From: Deinococci bacterium
GTDB lineage: Bacteria > Deinococcota > Deinococci > Deinococcales > Trueperaceae
NCBI GenBank assembly: GCA_030149325.1
Contig: JASBRS010000040.1
Span: 1-64,000, forward strand
DNA: 64,000 nucleotides
Direction of reading: 5' to 3'
A model generated the notes under the pieces. It was not told the origin of the DNA, did not search any database, and saw only the letters and a list, made by a program, of their open reading frames with translations. Shown here piece by piece: positions 31,026 to 39,592 of this stretch. Each line of letters begins with the position of its first letter. Position 1 is the first letter of the stretch. Both the position numbers and the translations under genes were made by a program.

Positions 31026-32216
31026 ATGTCCGCGCCCGCCCGTCGCTCGCTGCTCGCCGCCGCGGGCATCCCCGGACTGCTCATCGCCGTCCACGCCACC
31101 AACGACGCCTTCTCCGCCATGCTGGCGGCGTTGCTGCCCACGCTGCAGCAGCGCTTCGGGCTGTCCGAGGCGACGCTGGCGGTGTTCGTGGCCACCCTGT
31201 CGTTCAGCTCGGCGATGACGCAACCGCTCTTCGGGTCGGTCGCCGACCGCGTCGGGCGGCGCACCATGGCGGCCCTGGGGATCATCACCAGCACCGCCCT
31301 CCTCAGCCTGGTGGCGGTGGCCCCGACCCCGGTGACGCTGTTCTTCCTGCTGCTGCTCGGCGGACTCGGTTCGGCAGCCTTCCACCCCGCCGGCACCAGC
31401 CTGATGCGCGTGCTCGGCGAGCGCTTCAAGGACCTGGCCGTGGCCCTGTTCAGCAGTGGCGGGACGCTCGGGATGGCGTTCGGGCCGGTGGTCATCCTGC
31501 TGATCGCGCGCACTGTGGGCCTCGACTACGCCCCGCTGCTGATGATCCCGGGCCTGGTGTTGGGGGCCCTGCTGCTCACCGTGCTGCCGCGTGTCGATGG
31601 CGTCAAGCAGGCGCGCCGCATCGCCTTCCTCGACCGCAAGCTGGTGATGAGCCCGGTGGGGGTGTTGAGCCTGGTGGGCATCCTGCGGAGCCTGGCCTTC
31701 GTGAGCTTCAACAACGCCATGCCCCTGTGGCTGGCGCAGGTGCGGGGCTTCGCCCCCGACGCGCCGGTGATCTCCTGGACGCTGGCCGCCTTCGCGCTGT
31801 CCGGGGGCCTGGGGGCGATCGGCGCCGGGGCGCTGTCGGCGCGGCTGCCGCGGCGCCTGCTCATCGTGGGCACCATGCTGGTGGCCCTGCCGGCGCTGAT
31901 GGCGGTGTTCGCGCTGCCGGCGGGCGGTGTCGCCTACTACCTGATGGTGACCGTCGGCGGCGCGGCCGCGAACGCCTCGGTGCCTCTGCTGATCGTCAGC
32001 GCCCAGGACCTGGCGCCGGGATCGATGGGCGCCGCCACCGGCATGCTGATGGGCTTCACCTGGGGCACGGCGGGCGTGCTGTACATGGCCGAGGGACTGC
32101 TGCAGCAGGCGATCGGGCTCATGCCCGCCATGATGCTGGCGTTCCTGTGCCTGCTGCCGGCGGCCGCGCTGGCCTACCTGGTGCTGGCGCGAGCACGCTC
32201 GACGGTCGTCGCCTAG
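31026..32216 (+). CDS. Major facilitator superfamily transporter
   Basis: A 396-residue membrane protein with twelve predicted helices. The loop between helices 2 and 3 has the MFS signature GSVADRVGRRTM. The opening (GLLIAVHATNDAFSAMLAALLPTLQ) and FHPAGTSLM resemble the fosmidomycin-resistance (Fsr) branch of drug exporters, an assignment by resemblance only. TAGACT ends 7 bases before the ATG, indicating its own leaderless promoter downstream of rqcH. It is convergent with fba, and a hairpin lies between them. Confidence 0.88.
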   Translation: MSAPARRSLLAAAGIPGLLIAVHATNDAFSAMLAALLPTLQQRFGLSEATLAVFVATLSFSSAMTQPLFGSVADRVGRRTMAALGIITSTALLSLVAVAPTPVTLFFLLLLGGLGSAAFHPAGTSLMRVLGERFKDLAVALFSSGGTLGMAFGPVVILLIARTVGLDYAPLLMIPGLVLGALLLTVLPRVDGVKQARRIAFLDRKLVMSPVGVLSLVGILRSLAFVSFNNAMPLWLAQVRGFAPDAPVISWTLAAFALSGGLGAIGAGALSARLPRRLLIVGTMLVALPALMAVFALPAGGVAYYLMVTVGGAAANASVPLLIVSAQDLAPGSMGAATGMLMGFTWGTAGVLYMAEGLLQQAIGLMPAMMLAFLCLLPAAALAYLVLARARSTVVA

Positions 32217-32245
32217 CGGCGACCGCCACGCCCTGCGCCGTCGAG

Positions 32246-32265
32246 GCCGCGGCCCACCCCGCGGC
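32246..32265. terminator. Hairpin between convergent MFS gene and fba
   Basis: A 7-bp stem GCCGCGG / CCGCGGC with a 6-base loop just after the transporter stop and directly beside the fba stop. No T-run on either side. Confidence 0.4.
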
Positions 32266-32267
32266 GT

Positions 32268-33188
32268 CTAGGCGCGACCTCCCGAACCGAACAGACGGAT
32301 CCGCTGGCGCACCACCTCGCGCATCTCGTCGCGGGCCGGCCCGAGGATCTTGCGCGGATCGAACTCGGCCGGCTTGTCACGCAGGACCTCCCGGACGCGG
32401 GTGGTGAAGGCGAGCCTGAGGTCGGTGTCGGTGTTGATCTTGGCGATCCCCTCGGTGACGGCCTGACGGACGTCGTCGTCGTGGATGCCGCTGGCGTCGG
32501 CGAGGCTGCCCCCGGCGGCGTTCAGACGCTCCACGAGCGTGGTCGGCACCCCGCTGGCACCGTGCATGACGAGCGGCTGCCTCACCCGGGCGGCGATGTC
32601 GCGGATGCGCTGGTGGTCGATGAAGGGCCGTCCCTTGCCCTTGTTGGCGCCGTGCGACGTCCCGATGGCGATCGCCAGGTAGTCGGCGCCGCTGGCCTCG
32701 ATGAAGCGCTCGGCCTCGTCGGGGCGCGTCAGAAAGGCGTCCTCGGCGCTCACCACGACGTGCTCCTCGACGCCACCGAGGCGCCCGATCTCGGCCTCCA
32801 CCGTCACGCCCACGGCGTGCGCCGCTTCGACCACGCGGGCGGTCTCGCGGATGTTGACCTCCTCGTCGGCGTGCGACATGTCGATCATCACCGAGGAGAA
32901 GCCGGCGCGGATGGCACGCAGGCAGGAGGCGTAGGACGAGCCGTGATCGAGATGGATGGCGACCGGGACGCTCGCCTCGCTCGCCATGGCGTGCACCAGA
33001 TCGGTGAGAGGCTTGCCGCCGTACTTCATGGCGCCCTCGGAGAGGGCGAGCAGGACGGGGCTGCGTTCCTCCTCGGCGGTCTCCAGGATCGCCTGGGTGA
33101 TCTCCATGTCGTTGGTGTTGAAGGCGCCGACGCCGTAGCCGTGTTCGCGCGCCGCGCCGAGGATCTCGAGTCCGGTGACCAATGCCAT
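32268..33188 (-). CDS. fba: Class II fructose-bisphosphate aldolase
   Basis: Cleaves fructose 1,6-bisphosphate to two triose phosphates in glycolysis, and runs backwards in gluconeogenesis. The 306-residue barrel has the zinc motif HLDHGSSY (His and catalytic Asp near residue 82), EAEIG, GTSHGANKG and the phosphate-binding MHGASGVP and KINTDTDLR blocks. These are class II features; no Schiff-base lysine arrangement is seen. A TATACT box ends 6 bases before the ATG, giving a strong leaderless promoter. It stands apart from the mqnB run upstream. Confidence 0.96.
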   Translation of the reverse strand: MALVTGLEILGAAREHGYGVGAFNTNDMEITQAILETAEEERSPVLLALSEGAMKYGGKPLTDLVHAMASEASVPVAIHLDHGSSYASCLRAIRAGFSSVMIDMSHADEEVNIRETARVVEAAHAVGVTVEAEIGRLGGVEEHVVVSAEDAFLTRPDEAERFIEASGADYLAIAIGTSHGANKGKGRPFIDHQRIRDIAARVRQPLVMHGASGVPTTLVERLNAAGGSLADASGIHDDDVRQAVTEGIAKINTDTDLRLAFTTRVREVLRDKPAEFDPRKILGPARDEMREVVRQRIRLFGSGGRA

Positions 33189-33256
33189 GACCCGAGTATA
33201 CCGTCCGTGACAGGGACGCCGTCCAGGACGGGAGCTACGGGACGCCGGCGGCGGTG

Positions 33257-33631
33257 TCAGGCGCGGTCGTCGGGCTCGGCGCCGGCGTCGGTCGGGTCGT
33301 GGCTGCCGCCGTCGCTCGACGGCGCGCCTCGCTCGGGCGTCGGGCCGGTCTTCGGGTAGCCCGCCTTCGGAGTCGCCGGAGGGGCCGTCCGGCCGCTCAC
33401 CAGGCCTCCGGCGAAGGCGAGGGCGACCGACGGAAGGATGGTGGCCACATGCGCGGGCGACACCAGCAGCAGCGACGCCAGCAGCAGCAGCGACGAGCCC
33501 CAGCGCCCGGCCATGCGGCGGCCCGGGCGCAGGTCGGGATCGGGGCGGAGGCCCAGCAGGTGGCCGCCCAGGAACGCCAGGCCGAGAACGATGAAGTACC
33601 CCCACAGGGGGACGGACTGCAGCACGCTCAT
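33257..33631 (-). CDS. Small membrane protein, unknown
   Basis: A 124-residue protein with two or three hydrophobic helices (about residues 8-27, 45-60 and 61-80) and a charged, disordered C-terminal tail rich in Pro, Asp and Gly. It starts in an ATGA overlap with the mqnB stop, so it belongs to the gltX-ftsY-mqnB run. I recognise no family. Confidence 0.6.
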   Translation of the reverse strand: MSVLQSVPLWGYFIVLGLAFLGGHLLGLRPDPDLRPGRRMAGRWGSSLLLLASLLLVSPAHVATILPSVALAFAGGLVSGRTAPPATPKAGYPKTGPTPERGAPSSDGGSHDPTDAGAEPDDRA

Positions 33632-34341
33632 GCGTGACCTCCCAGCTCCGGCAGGGCGGCCTCGACCGCCCGACAGGCGGCACGCACCGCCGAGGGCACG
33701 TCCCACGCGCGCCGGTCGCGCTCCCCCACCACGTTGCTGATGCCGCGGACCTCCGCGAAGGCGACGCCCATCGCCAGACATACCTGGGCGGCGGCGGCCC
33801 CTTCCATCGACTCGACCGCCACGTCGAAGCGGCGCTGGAGACGATCGGCCTCGTCGAGGCTAGCCGTGACCCGCTCGGAGGTAGCGAAGCGCTGCGGCGG
33901 CAGGCCGGTCGCCGCCGCCAGGTAGCGTGTGAGCTCGGCGTCGGTGGGCATCTCGTTGAAGTGCGCGGGTGGACCCGCCAGCAGCGGGAAGCCCAGGGCG
34001 TGCATGTCCTGCCAGGCCGCGCCCTCGCCGGCTCCGCAATCGACGTGCACGTCGACGGCGGCCGCCGCCGTCATGCCGACGCTGAGGAAGCTGCCCACGT
34101 AGGTGCCGCCGATGCCGAGCTGGACCACCGACGACGGCTGCCAACGGTCCAGCGCCAGCGCCAGTCCCGCTGCGGTGTTGACCTTGCCCACGCCGAGGAC
34201 GGTGAGCACCAGCTCCCGAGCGGCGGCGTCCGCCCGCCAGGCCTGCCCCCAGGGGGCATCGGCCGGCGTGGCCCGCAGCGAGGCGACCAGCGGCTCGAGC
34301 TCCATGGCGGTTGCAGCGACCAGCAGCAGGGGAGGGGTCAC
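33628..34341 (-). CDS. mqnB: Futalosine hydrolase
   Basis: A 237-residue nucleoside phosphorylase-fold protein. It has LLVAATAMELEPL at the start, GVGKVNTA, GIGGTYVG, VESMEGAAAAQV (the active-site Glu) and EVRGISNVVGERDRRAWDV, the last being typical of MqnB rather than of MTA/SAH nucleosidase. It removes hypoxanthine from futalosine (or adenine from aminodeoxyfutalosine) in the futalosine route to menaquinone. The other mqn genes are not in the window. It begins at a GTG 16 bases after the ftsY stop. Confidence 0.87.
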   Translation of the reverse strand: MTPPLLLVAATAMELEPLVASLRATPADAPWGQAWRADAAARELVLTVLGVGKVNTAAGLALALDRWQPSSVVQLGIGGTYVGSFLSVGMTAAAAVDVHVDCGAGEGAAWQDMHALGFPLLAGPPAHFNEMPTDAELTRYLAAATGLPPQRFATSERVTASLDEADRLQRRFDVAVESMEGAAAAQVCLAMGVAFAEVRGISNVVGERDRRAWDVPSAVRAACRAVEAALPELGGHA

Positions 34342-34357
34342 GGGGCGGACGGGCGTC

Positions 34358-35290
34358 TCAGGCGGCCGCTGCCGGCATGTCCAGCAGGGCGCGCACGTAG
34401 GCGGCGGCGTCGTACGGCTGGAGGTCCTCGGGACGCTCGCCGACCCCGATGAACTTGATCGGCAGGCCGAGCTCGCGAGCGATCGGCAGCAGGATGCCGC
34501 CCTTGCCGGTACCGTCGAGCTTGGTCACGATCACGCCGGTCACGCCCACGGCCTCGTGGAAGCGCCGCGCCTGCTCGAGCCCGTTCTGGCCGGTCACGGC
34601 ATCGAGCACCAGCCAGACCTCACGCGGCTCGCCGGCGTCGGCCTTGCCGATGACGCGCTGGACCTTGGCCAGCTCCTCCATGAGGTTGTGCTGGGTGTGG
34701 AGCCGGCCGGCGGTGTCCACGAACAGCAGGTCGATGCCGCGGGCGGCGCGCGCCCGGGCGGCGTCGAAGGCGACCGCCCCCGGGTCCGAGCGGTCGGGGC
34801 CGGTGATGGTGGGGATGCCCAGGCGCTCGCCCCACACCGCGAGCTGGGCGCTGCCCGCCGCCCGGAAGGTGTCGCCGGCGGCGAACATCACCGAGCGTCC
34901 GTGCCCCTGGTAGTACTGGCCGAGCTTGGCGATGGTGGTGGTCTTGCCGACGCCGTTGACGCCGACCATCATCACCACCCGTCCGCGGACCTCGACGACG
35001 TTGCGGTGGACGTCGAGGTCGAAGCCGACGCGACGCAGCTTCTGACGCATGCGATCGGGCTCGAGCTGGTCGAGCAACGCGCGCTCGAGCGCTTCGCGGA
35101 ACGAGGTCCCGCGCTCGCGCTCCGCCCGGGCCTCGCGCACCACCTCGGCCGCCAGCTTGGCGCCCACGTCGGCGCCGATGAGGGCGAACTCGAGGTCGTC
35201 CCAGTCCATCTCCCAGTCGCTGCCGGCGTCGGCCGCCAGCACCGAGCGGGTGCGGGCCAGGCCGTTCCGGAGCCGGTCGAACCAGCTCAT
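34358..35290 (-). CDS. ftsY: Signal recognition particle receptor FtsY
   Basis: A 310-residue GTPase that docks SRP-bound ribosomes at the membrane. It has a short helical N domain and then the NG GTPase: GVNGVGKTTTIAKL (P loop), the DTFRAAG insertion-box motif, DTAGR and TKLDGTGKGG. The acidic A domain found in E. coli is missing, as in many other bacteria; a few acidic residues (WEMDWDDLEF) remain near the start. It is translationally coupled to gltX through an ATGA overlap. Confidence 0.97.
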   Translation of the reverse strand: MSWFDRLRNGLARTRSVLAADAGSDWEMDWDDLEFALIGADVGAKLAAEVVREARAERERGTSFREALERALLDQLEPDRMRQKLRRVGFDLDVHRNVVEVRGRVVMMVGVNGVGKTTTIAKLGQYYQGHGRSVMFAAGDTFRAAGSAQLAVWGERLGIPTITGPDRSDPGAVAFDAARARAARGIDLLFVDTAGRLHTQHNLMEELAKVQRVIGKADAGEPREVWLVLDAVTGQNGLEQARRFHEAVGVTGVIVTKLDGTGKGGILLPIARELGLPIKFIGVGERPEDLQPYDAAAYVRALLDMPAAAA

Positions 35291-37017
35291 CCCGGCGAGC
35301 CCCGCTTGGCGGGGGTCGTCCGCGCCTTCGTGGCCGTTCCGCCCTTCTTCGGGGCGGTCCCCGCGGTGGTCTCGGCTGCGTCGCCGGCGGCCGCCGTCTC
35401 GTCGGCCGGCGCCGTGGCAGGTGTTCCCGGGTTGGCGGGTGCGGCCTTGGCCCGGCCCGCCGAAGTCGCCTTGGCGGCCGAAGCCGCTTTGGCCGCCGAA
35501 GCGGCTTTGGCCGCCGAAGCGGCTTTAGCCGCCGCTTTCTCGGCGTCCGCCGCGCGCTGCGGGTTGTCGTCGGGGAGCCCCTGGTTGATGGCGCTCAGCG
35601 CCTGCCCGATGCGCTGCAGCACCCGACGCTTGCCGAGGATGGTGACGAGATCGGTGACCCCGGGCGCGCTGGTGGTGCCGGTGAGCGCCGCCCGCAGCGG
35701 CTGCAGCACCTTGCCCATGCCCACGCTCTGCGCCTGCACGTAGTCGTGCAAGAGGTCGTCGACACCGTCGTAGTCGAAGAACTCGAGGATGGAGAACTCG
35801 CGCTCGAGATCCTCCAGGTACTTCTGGCCGCCCGCCAGTTGCTTGCGGGCCGAGTCGTCGTAGCGCACCTCGTCGGTGAAGAAGTAACCGGCGCCGTCGG
35901 CGATCTCGACCAGCGTCTCGGCGCGGGGGCGCAGCACGTCGACGACGTCGAGCAGGTAGTCGTGGTCGTCCCAGCGGTAGCCGCGCTCCTCGAGCAACGG
36001 CGTGACCCGGCGCGCCACCTCGTCGAGCGACAGCAGGTCGCGCAGGTACTTGGCGTTGAAGTAGCGCAGCTTCTTCAGATCGAAGACCGGGCCACCCAGC
36101 GACACGCGTTGGATGTCGAACGCCGCCACCATCTCGTCGACGCTGAAGAACTCGCTGCCGTCGGCCATGCTCCAACCCATGGTGGCGAGGAAGTTGAGCA
36201 ACGCCTCGGGCAGGATGCCCTGCTCGCGGTACGACGCCACCGAGGTGTCGAGCTTGCGCTTGCTCACCTTGCTCTTGTCGGGGTTGCGCAGGAGCGGCAT
36301 GTGCACGAAGCGGGGAGCGGGCCAGCCGAAGGCCTGGTAGAGCAGCACGTGGATCGGCGTGCTGGTGATCCACTCCTCGGCTCGGATGACGTGGGTGACG
36401 CCCATGAGGTGGTCGTCCACGACGTTGGCGAGGTGGTAGGTGGGGTAGCCGTCGCTCTTGAGCAGCACCGGGTCCCGGATCTCCTGGTTGAGGATGCTGA
36501 CCTCGCCGCGGAGCTCGTCGACGAAGACGGTGGCGCCGTCGTCGGGGGTGAGCAGGCGCACCACGTGCGGCTCGCCGGCCGCGGCGCGCTCCTCCTGGTC
36601 CTGCCTGGGGACGGAGCGGCCGCGCCCGTCGTAGCCCAGGGGCCGGCCGAGCAGCTTCTGCTCGGTGCGCATGGCGTCGAGCTCCTCGGCCGTCTCGAAG
36701 GCGCGGTACGCCCGACCGGACGCCAGGAGCTGCTCGACGTGCTGCCGGTAGATGTCGGTGCGTTCGCTCTGGCGATAGGGGCCGGCGTCGCCGCCGATCC
36801 CCGGACCCTCGTCCGGGGCGATGGAGAGCCACGAGAACATCTCGAGGATGCGGGCCTCGGCCTGCGCATCGTAGCGCTGGCGGTCGGTGTCCTCGAGTCG
36901 GAAGATGAAGCGGCCCCCGTGCCGCTTCGCGAAGGCGTAGTTGAACAGGCCGATGTACGCCGTCCCGACGTGCGGGTCGCCGGTCGGTGACGGTGCAATC
37001 CGCGTTACGACAGTCAT
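35287..37017 (-). CDS. gltX: Glutamate--tRNA ligase with Ala/Lys-rich C-terminal tail
   Basis: Class I synthetase charging tRNA-Glu (and possibly tRNA-Gln for GatCAB). The core (about residues 1-484) has RIAPSPTGDPHVGTAY for the HIGH region and KVSKRKLDTS for KMSKS, and is of ordinary length. An additional tail of about 90 residues, poor in hydrophobic residues, follows; it starts with four KAASAA-type repeats and ends in basic PKKGG / PAKRG patches, like histone H1-type tails. It should be disordered and bind nucleic acid. The leader contains AGGAGG and a TACAAT box. First gene of the gltX-ftsY-mqnB run. Confidence 0.95.
   Translation of the reverse strand: MTVVTRIAPSPTGDPHVGTAYIGLFNYAFAKRHGGRFIFRLEDTDRQRYDAQAEARILEMFSWLSIAPDEGPGIGGDAGPYRQSERTDIYRQHVEQLLASGRAYRAFETAEELDAMRTEQKLLGRPLGYDGRGRSVPRQDQEERAAAGEPHVVRLLTPDDGATVFVDELRGEVSILNQEIRDPVLLKSDGYPTYHLANVVDDHLMGVTHVIRAEEWITSTPIHVLLYQAFGWPAPRFVHMPLLRNPDKSKVSKRKLDTSVASYREQGILPEALLNFLATMGWSMADGSEFFSVDEMVAAFDIQRVSLGGPVFDLKKLRYFNAKYLRDLLSLDEVARRVTPLLEERGYRWDDHDYLLDVVDVLRPRAETLVEIADGAGYFFTDEVRYDDSARKQLAGGQKYLEDLEREFSILEFFDYDGVDDLLHDYVQAQSVGMGKVLQPLRAALTGTTSAPGVTDLVTILGKRRVLQRIGQALSAINQGLPDDNPQRAADAEKAAAKAASAAKAASAAKAASAAKATSAGRAKAAPANPGTPATAPADETAAAGDAAETTAGTAPKKGGTATKARTTPAKRGSPG
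35462..35533. repeat. Four tandem 18-bp repeats inside gltX
   Basis: Units begin at 35462, 35480, 35498 and 35516 and differ by one to a few bases (typical unit GAAGCGGCTTTGGCCGCC). On the minus strand each encodes six residues of the KAASAA pattern, so copy number can change without frameshift. Confidence 0.85.
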
Positions 37018-37129
37018 GGAGGCGCCTCCTCTTCGGAGTATTGTAGCCCAGCGTCGCGGCTACCGATGTCGGTGCCAGGGGCGTCCCCGGCGCACTTTCC
37101 CGTGCCTTCGTGCCCCTCCCGGGGCGCGC

Positions 37130-37930
37130 TCAGCGCAGGGCGAGATGGATGAGGGTGACCAGGGAGATGGCCCACAGGTAGGGCGCGAACGCGCGGAAGC
37201 GGCCGCGTCGCAACACCGCGAACAGCACCATCAACGCCAGGTAGCCGGTCACGAACGAGGCCACGAACATCGCCAGCACCGGGCCCAGCGCGATGTCGGC
37301 CGCCTGGATGTCCTTCACGCCCAGCACCGTCACCCCGAGCGACACCACCAGGTACATGAGGAACGACAGGCGCGGCGCCAGCTCGGCGTCGGCGCCGCGG
37401 CCCAGGAAGGTGGCGATGGTGATGCCCGAGCGCGAGATCCCGGGGATCACCGCCAGGCCCTGGGCGATGCCGCCCAGGAAGGCGTCGAGGAAGGTGACGT
37501 GCGCCACGTCGTGCTTGGGTCCGCTCTTGGGGGCGAACCACAGGATCACGCCGGTCACGGCCAGCGCCAGGGCCACCGGGAACGGCGCGTTGAGGCTGTC
37601 GAAGACGCCCTTCAGCCCCAGTCCGATGATGGCCGTGGGGACCGAGCCGACGAGCACCAGCAGCGCCGTGCGCCAGCCGCTCCGGCGTCGCGCCTCGGCC
37701 GAGCCCAGCCCGGCCACGAAGCCTCCGAGCGCCATGGCGACGTCGCGGCGAAGGTAGATCAGCACCGCCAGCAGCGTCCCGGTGTTGGTCGCGATGTCGA
37801 CCCACAGCTTCAACCCCGAGCCCCAGCCCAGGAAGTAGTTGGTGAGCACCAGGTGGCCGGAGCTGGAGACGGGCAGGAACTCGGTGAGCCCCTGGACGAT
37901 CCCCAGCACGGTGGCTTGGAACAGGGTCAT
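37130..37930 (-). CDS. uppP: Undecaprenyl-diphosphatase
   Basis: A 266-residue membrane enzyme with about eight helices that converts undecaprenyl diphosphate to the monophosphate carrier lipid for peptidoglycan and surface sugars. Both signature regions are present: EFLPVSSSGHLVL (about residues 17-29) and PGISRSGITIATFLGRG (about residue 163). AGGAGG lies before the ATG at 37930. It feeds the same lipid carrier used by the wecA-like enzyme at 54.3 kb. Older name bacA. Confidence 0.96.
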   Translation of the reverse strand: MTLFQATVLGIVQGLTEFLPVSSSGHLVLTNYFLGWGSGLKLWVDIATNTGTLLAVLIYLRRDVAMALGGFVAGLGSAEARRRSGWRTALLVLVGSVPTAIIGLGLKGVFDSLNAPFPVALALAVTGVILWFAPKSGPKHDVAHVTFLDAFLGGIAQGLAVIPGISRSGITIATFLGRGADAELAPRLSFLMYLVVSLGVTVLGVKDIQAADIALGPVLAMFVASFVTGYLALMVLFAVLRRGRFRAFAPYLWAISLVTLIHLALR

Positions 37931-38007
37931 GGCGTGCGGTCCTCCTGGAGGGGCCGGCGCTGGCCGCCGGTCCGGACGCGGGGCCCTCGCCCCCAAACGA
38001 CGGGCGA

Positions 38008-38029
38008 GGCGTTTCCCGAAGGGAACGCC
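38008..38029 (-). terminator. Hairpin after rpsI
   Basis: On the minus strand GGCGTTCCC, loop TTC, GGGAAACGCC forms a nine-pair stem with one bulged base, 64 bases past the rpsI stop. No strong T-run. Confidence 0.5.
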
Positions 38030-38092
38030 CCGCCACAGCCTCGATCCGATGAGGACACCGGCAGCCCGCAGGCCACGCTGGCCCTCACGAGG

Positions 38093-38478
<386 letters not shown>

Positions 38479-38479
<1 letters not shown>

Positions 38480-38904
38480 CAGGCGACCTCCAGGGCCTTC
38501 GGCTGCTGCGCCTGATGCGGATGCGCGTCGCCGGCGTAGATCTTGAGGCGGCGGATGAGCTTCCGGCCCAGGCGCGACTTCGGGAGCATCCCCCACACCG
38601 CGTGACGGATCACGCGATCGGGGTGGCGCTCCAACATCACCCGCGCGGTGGTGGTCTTGAGGCCACCCTGGTAGCCGGTGTAGCGGGTGTAGATCTTCTG
38701 GTCGAGCTTGCGGCCGCTGAACACGACCTTCTCGGCGTTCACCACGACCACGAAGTCGCCCAACGCCTGGTTGGGGGTGTAGTCCGCTCTGTGCTTGCCG
38801 CGGAGACGCGACGCGATCTGGGTTGCGAGGCGGCCGACCGTCTGGCCTTCCGCGTCGATCACGACCCAGTCGCTCTGAGTCTCCTTGGGGAAGTAGGTTT
38901 TCAC
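38479..38904 (-). CDS. rplM: 50S ribosomal protein L13
   Basis: A 141-residue protein with [22 protein letters not shown] and the [20 protein letters not shown] signature. It begins at GTG 38904 (VKTYFPKE), with AAGGAC nine bases upstream; a GTG at 38913 is less likely. It is the first gene of the L13-S9 operon. The leader of about 55 bases and the promoter at 38970 lie in the spacer to the acetyltransferase gene. Confidence 0.98.
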
Positions 38905-38969
38905 ACTCGTCACGTCCTTCGGAGGCTTGCCGGTTTGATCGGGGCCGACAATGCGCGAAGCCAAACGCG

Positions 38970-38999
38970 AGCTTAGCACGCTCGCGGTCGGGCGAGCAA
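38970..38999 (-). promoter_or_regulatory. Promoter of rplM-rpsI
   Basis: Minus-strand -35 TTGCTC (38994-38999), 18-bp spacer, -10 TAAGCT (38970-38975). A 7-bp inverted repeat (CGCGAGC, 38966-38972, with GCTCGCG, 38980-38986) overlaps the -10 and could be an operator or an end signal for the upstream acetyltransferase gene. Confidence 0.5.
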
Positions 39000-39043
39000 G
39001 CGGCGTGGCGGCGGCGTCGTCGATCCGGACCGACCGGGCCAGC

Positions 39044-39514
39044 TCAGCGCCTCCGGGCCACGACCTCGTCGCCCTCCGTCTCGCCGGTCTCGCGGAAGCC
39101 GAGGCGGGCGTAGAGGCGTCGGGCACGCTCGTTCGCCGGATCGTAGGAGAGGGCGAAGTGGCGCTGGCCGTGCGTCGAGCCCAGGTAGCGCAGGGCCGCG
39201 TCGATGCCGGCGCCGCCGACGCCGCGCCCCTGCCGGGAGGCGTCCACCATCACCCCGCCCAGCCAGCAGGCGCCGTCGCTCGGATCGACCGCCGACATCA
39301 GGAAGCCCACCACCTCGCCGTCGAGCGTCATCGCCAGCGGCGCCCACCCGACCTCGCTGTAGCAACACAGCGCCAGGTAGTAGCTGGGTTCGGCCACGAA
39401 GGCGCGCTGGTCGGGGGTGACGGAGAGGGCGGCGACGTCGCGCCAGGTGTCGGCCGACACCGGGGCGACGGCGACGGCCGGCGCGCTGGGGTCACGGTCG
39501 CTACGAGGGAGCAT
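39044..39514 (-). CDS. GNAT family N-acetyltransferase
   Basis: A 156-residue acetyl-CoA-dependent transferase. The conserved motif A ([27 protein letters not shown]) carries the R-Q-G-R-G-V-G pyrophosphate loop, and motif B follows in [19 protein letters not shown]. It resembles the spermidine/diamine acetyltransferase branch (SpeG/Bcl-type), where the N-terminal half sees the polyamine, but the substrate is not fixed by sequence. The ATG lies 6 bases after TACACT. Confidence 0.88.
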   Translation of the reverse strand: MLPRSDRDPSAPAVAVAPVSADTWRDVAALSVTPDQRAFVAEPSYYLALCCYSEVGWAPLAMTLDGEVVGFLMSAVDPSDGACWLGGVMVDASRQGRGVGGAGIDAALRYLGSTHGQRHFALSYDPANERARRLYARLGFRETGETEGDEVVARRR

Positions 39515-39592
39515 GCCCGGAGTGTAACGGTCGCGCTCGCCGGGCGGCGCGGACGGAGCGGTAGAATGCCGCACAGTTCCGGGAGGGCCGTC

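Noticed and set aside
35462-35533. Repeats as a possible CRISPR or satellite
   Set aside because: Only four contiguous 18-bp units without spacers, in frame with gltX codons.
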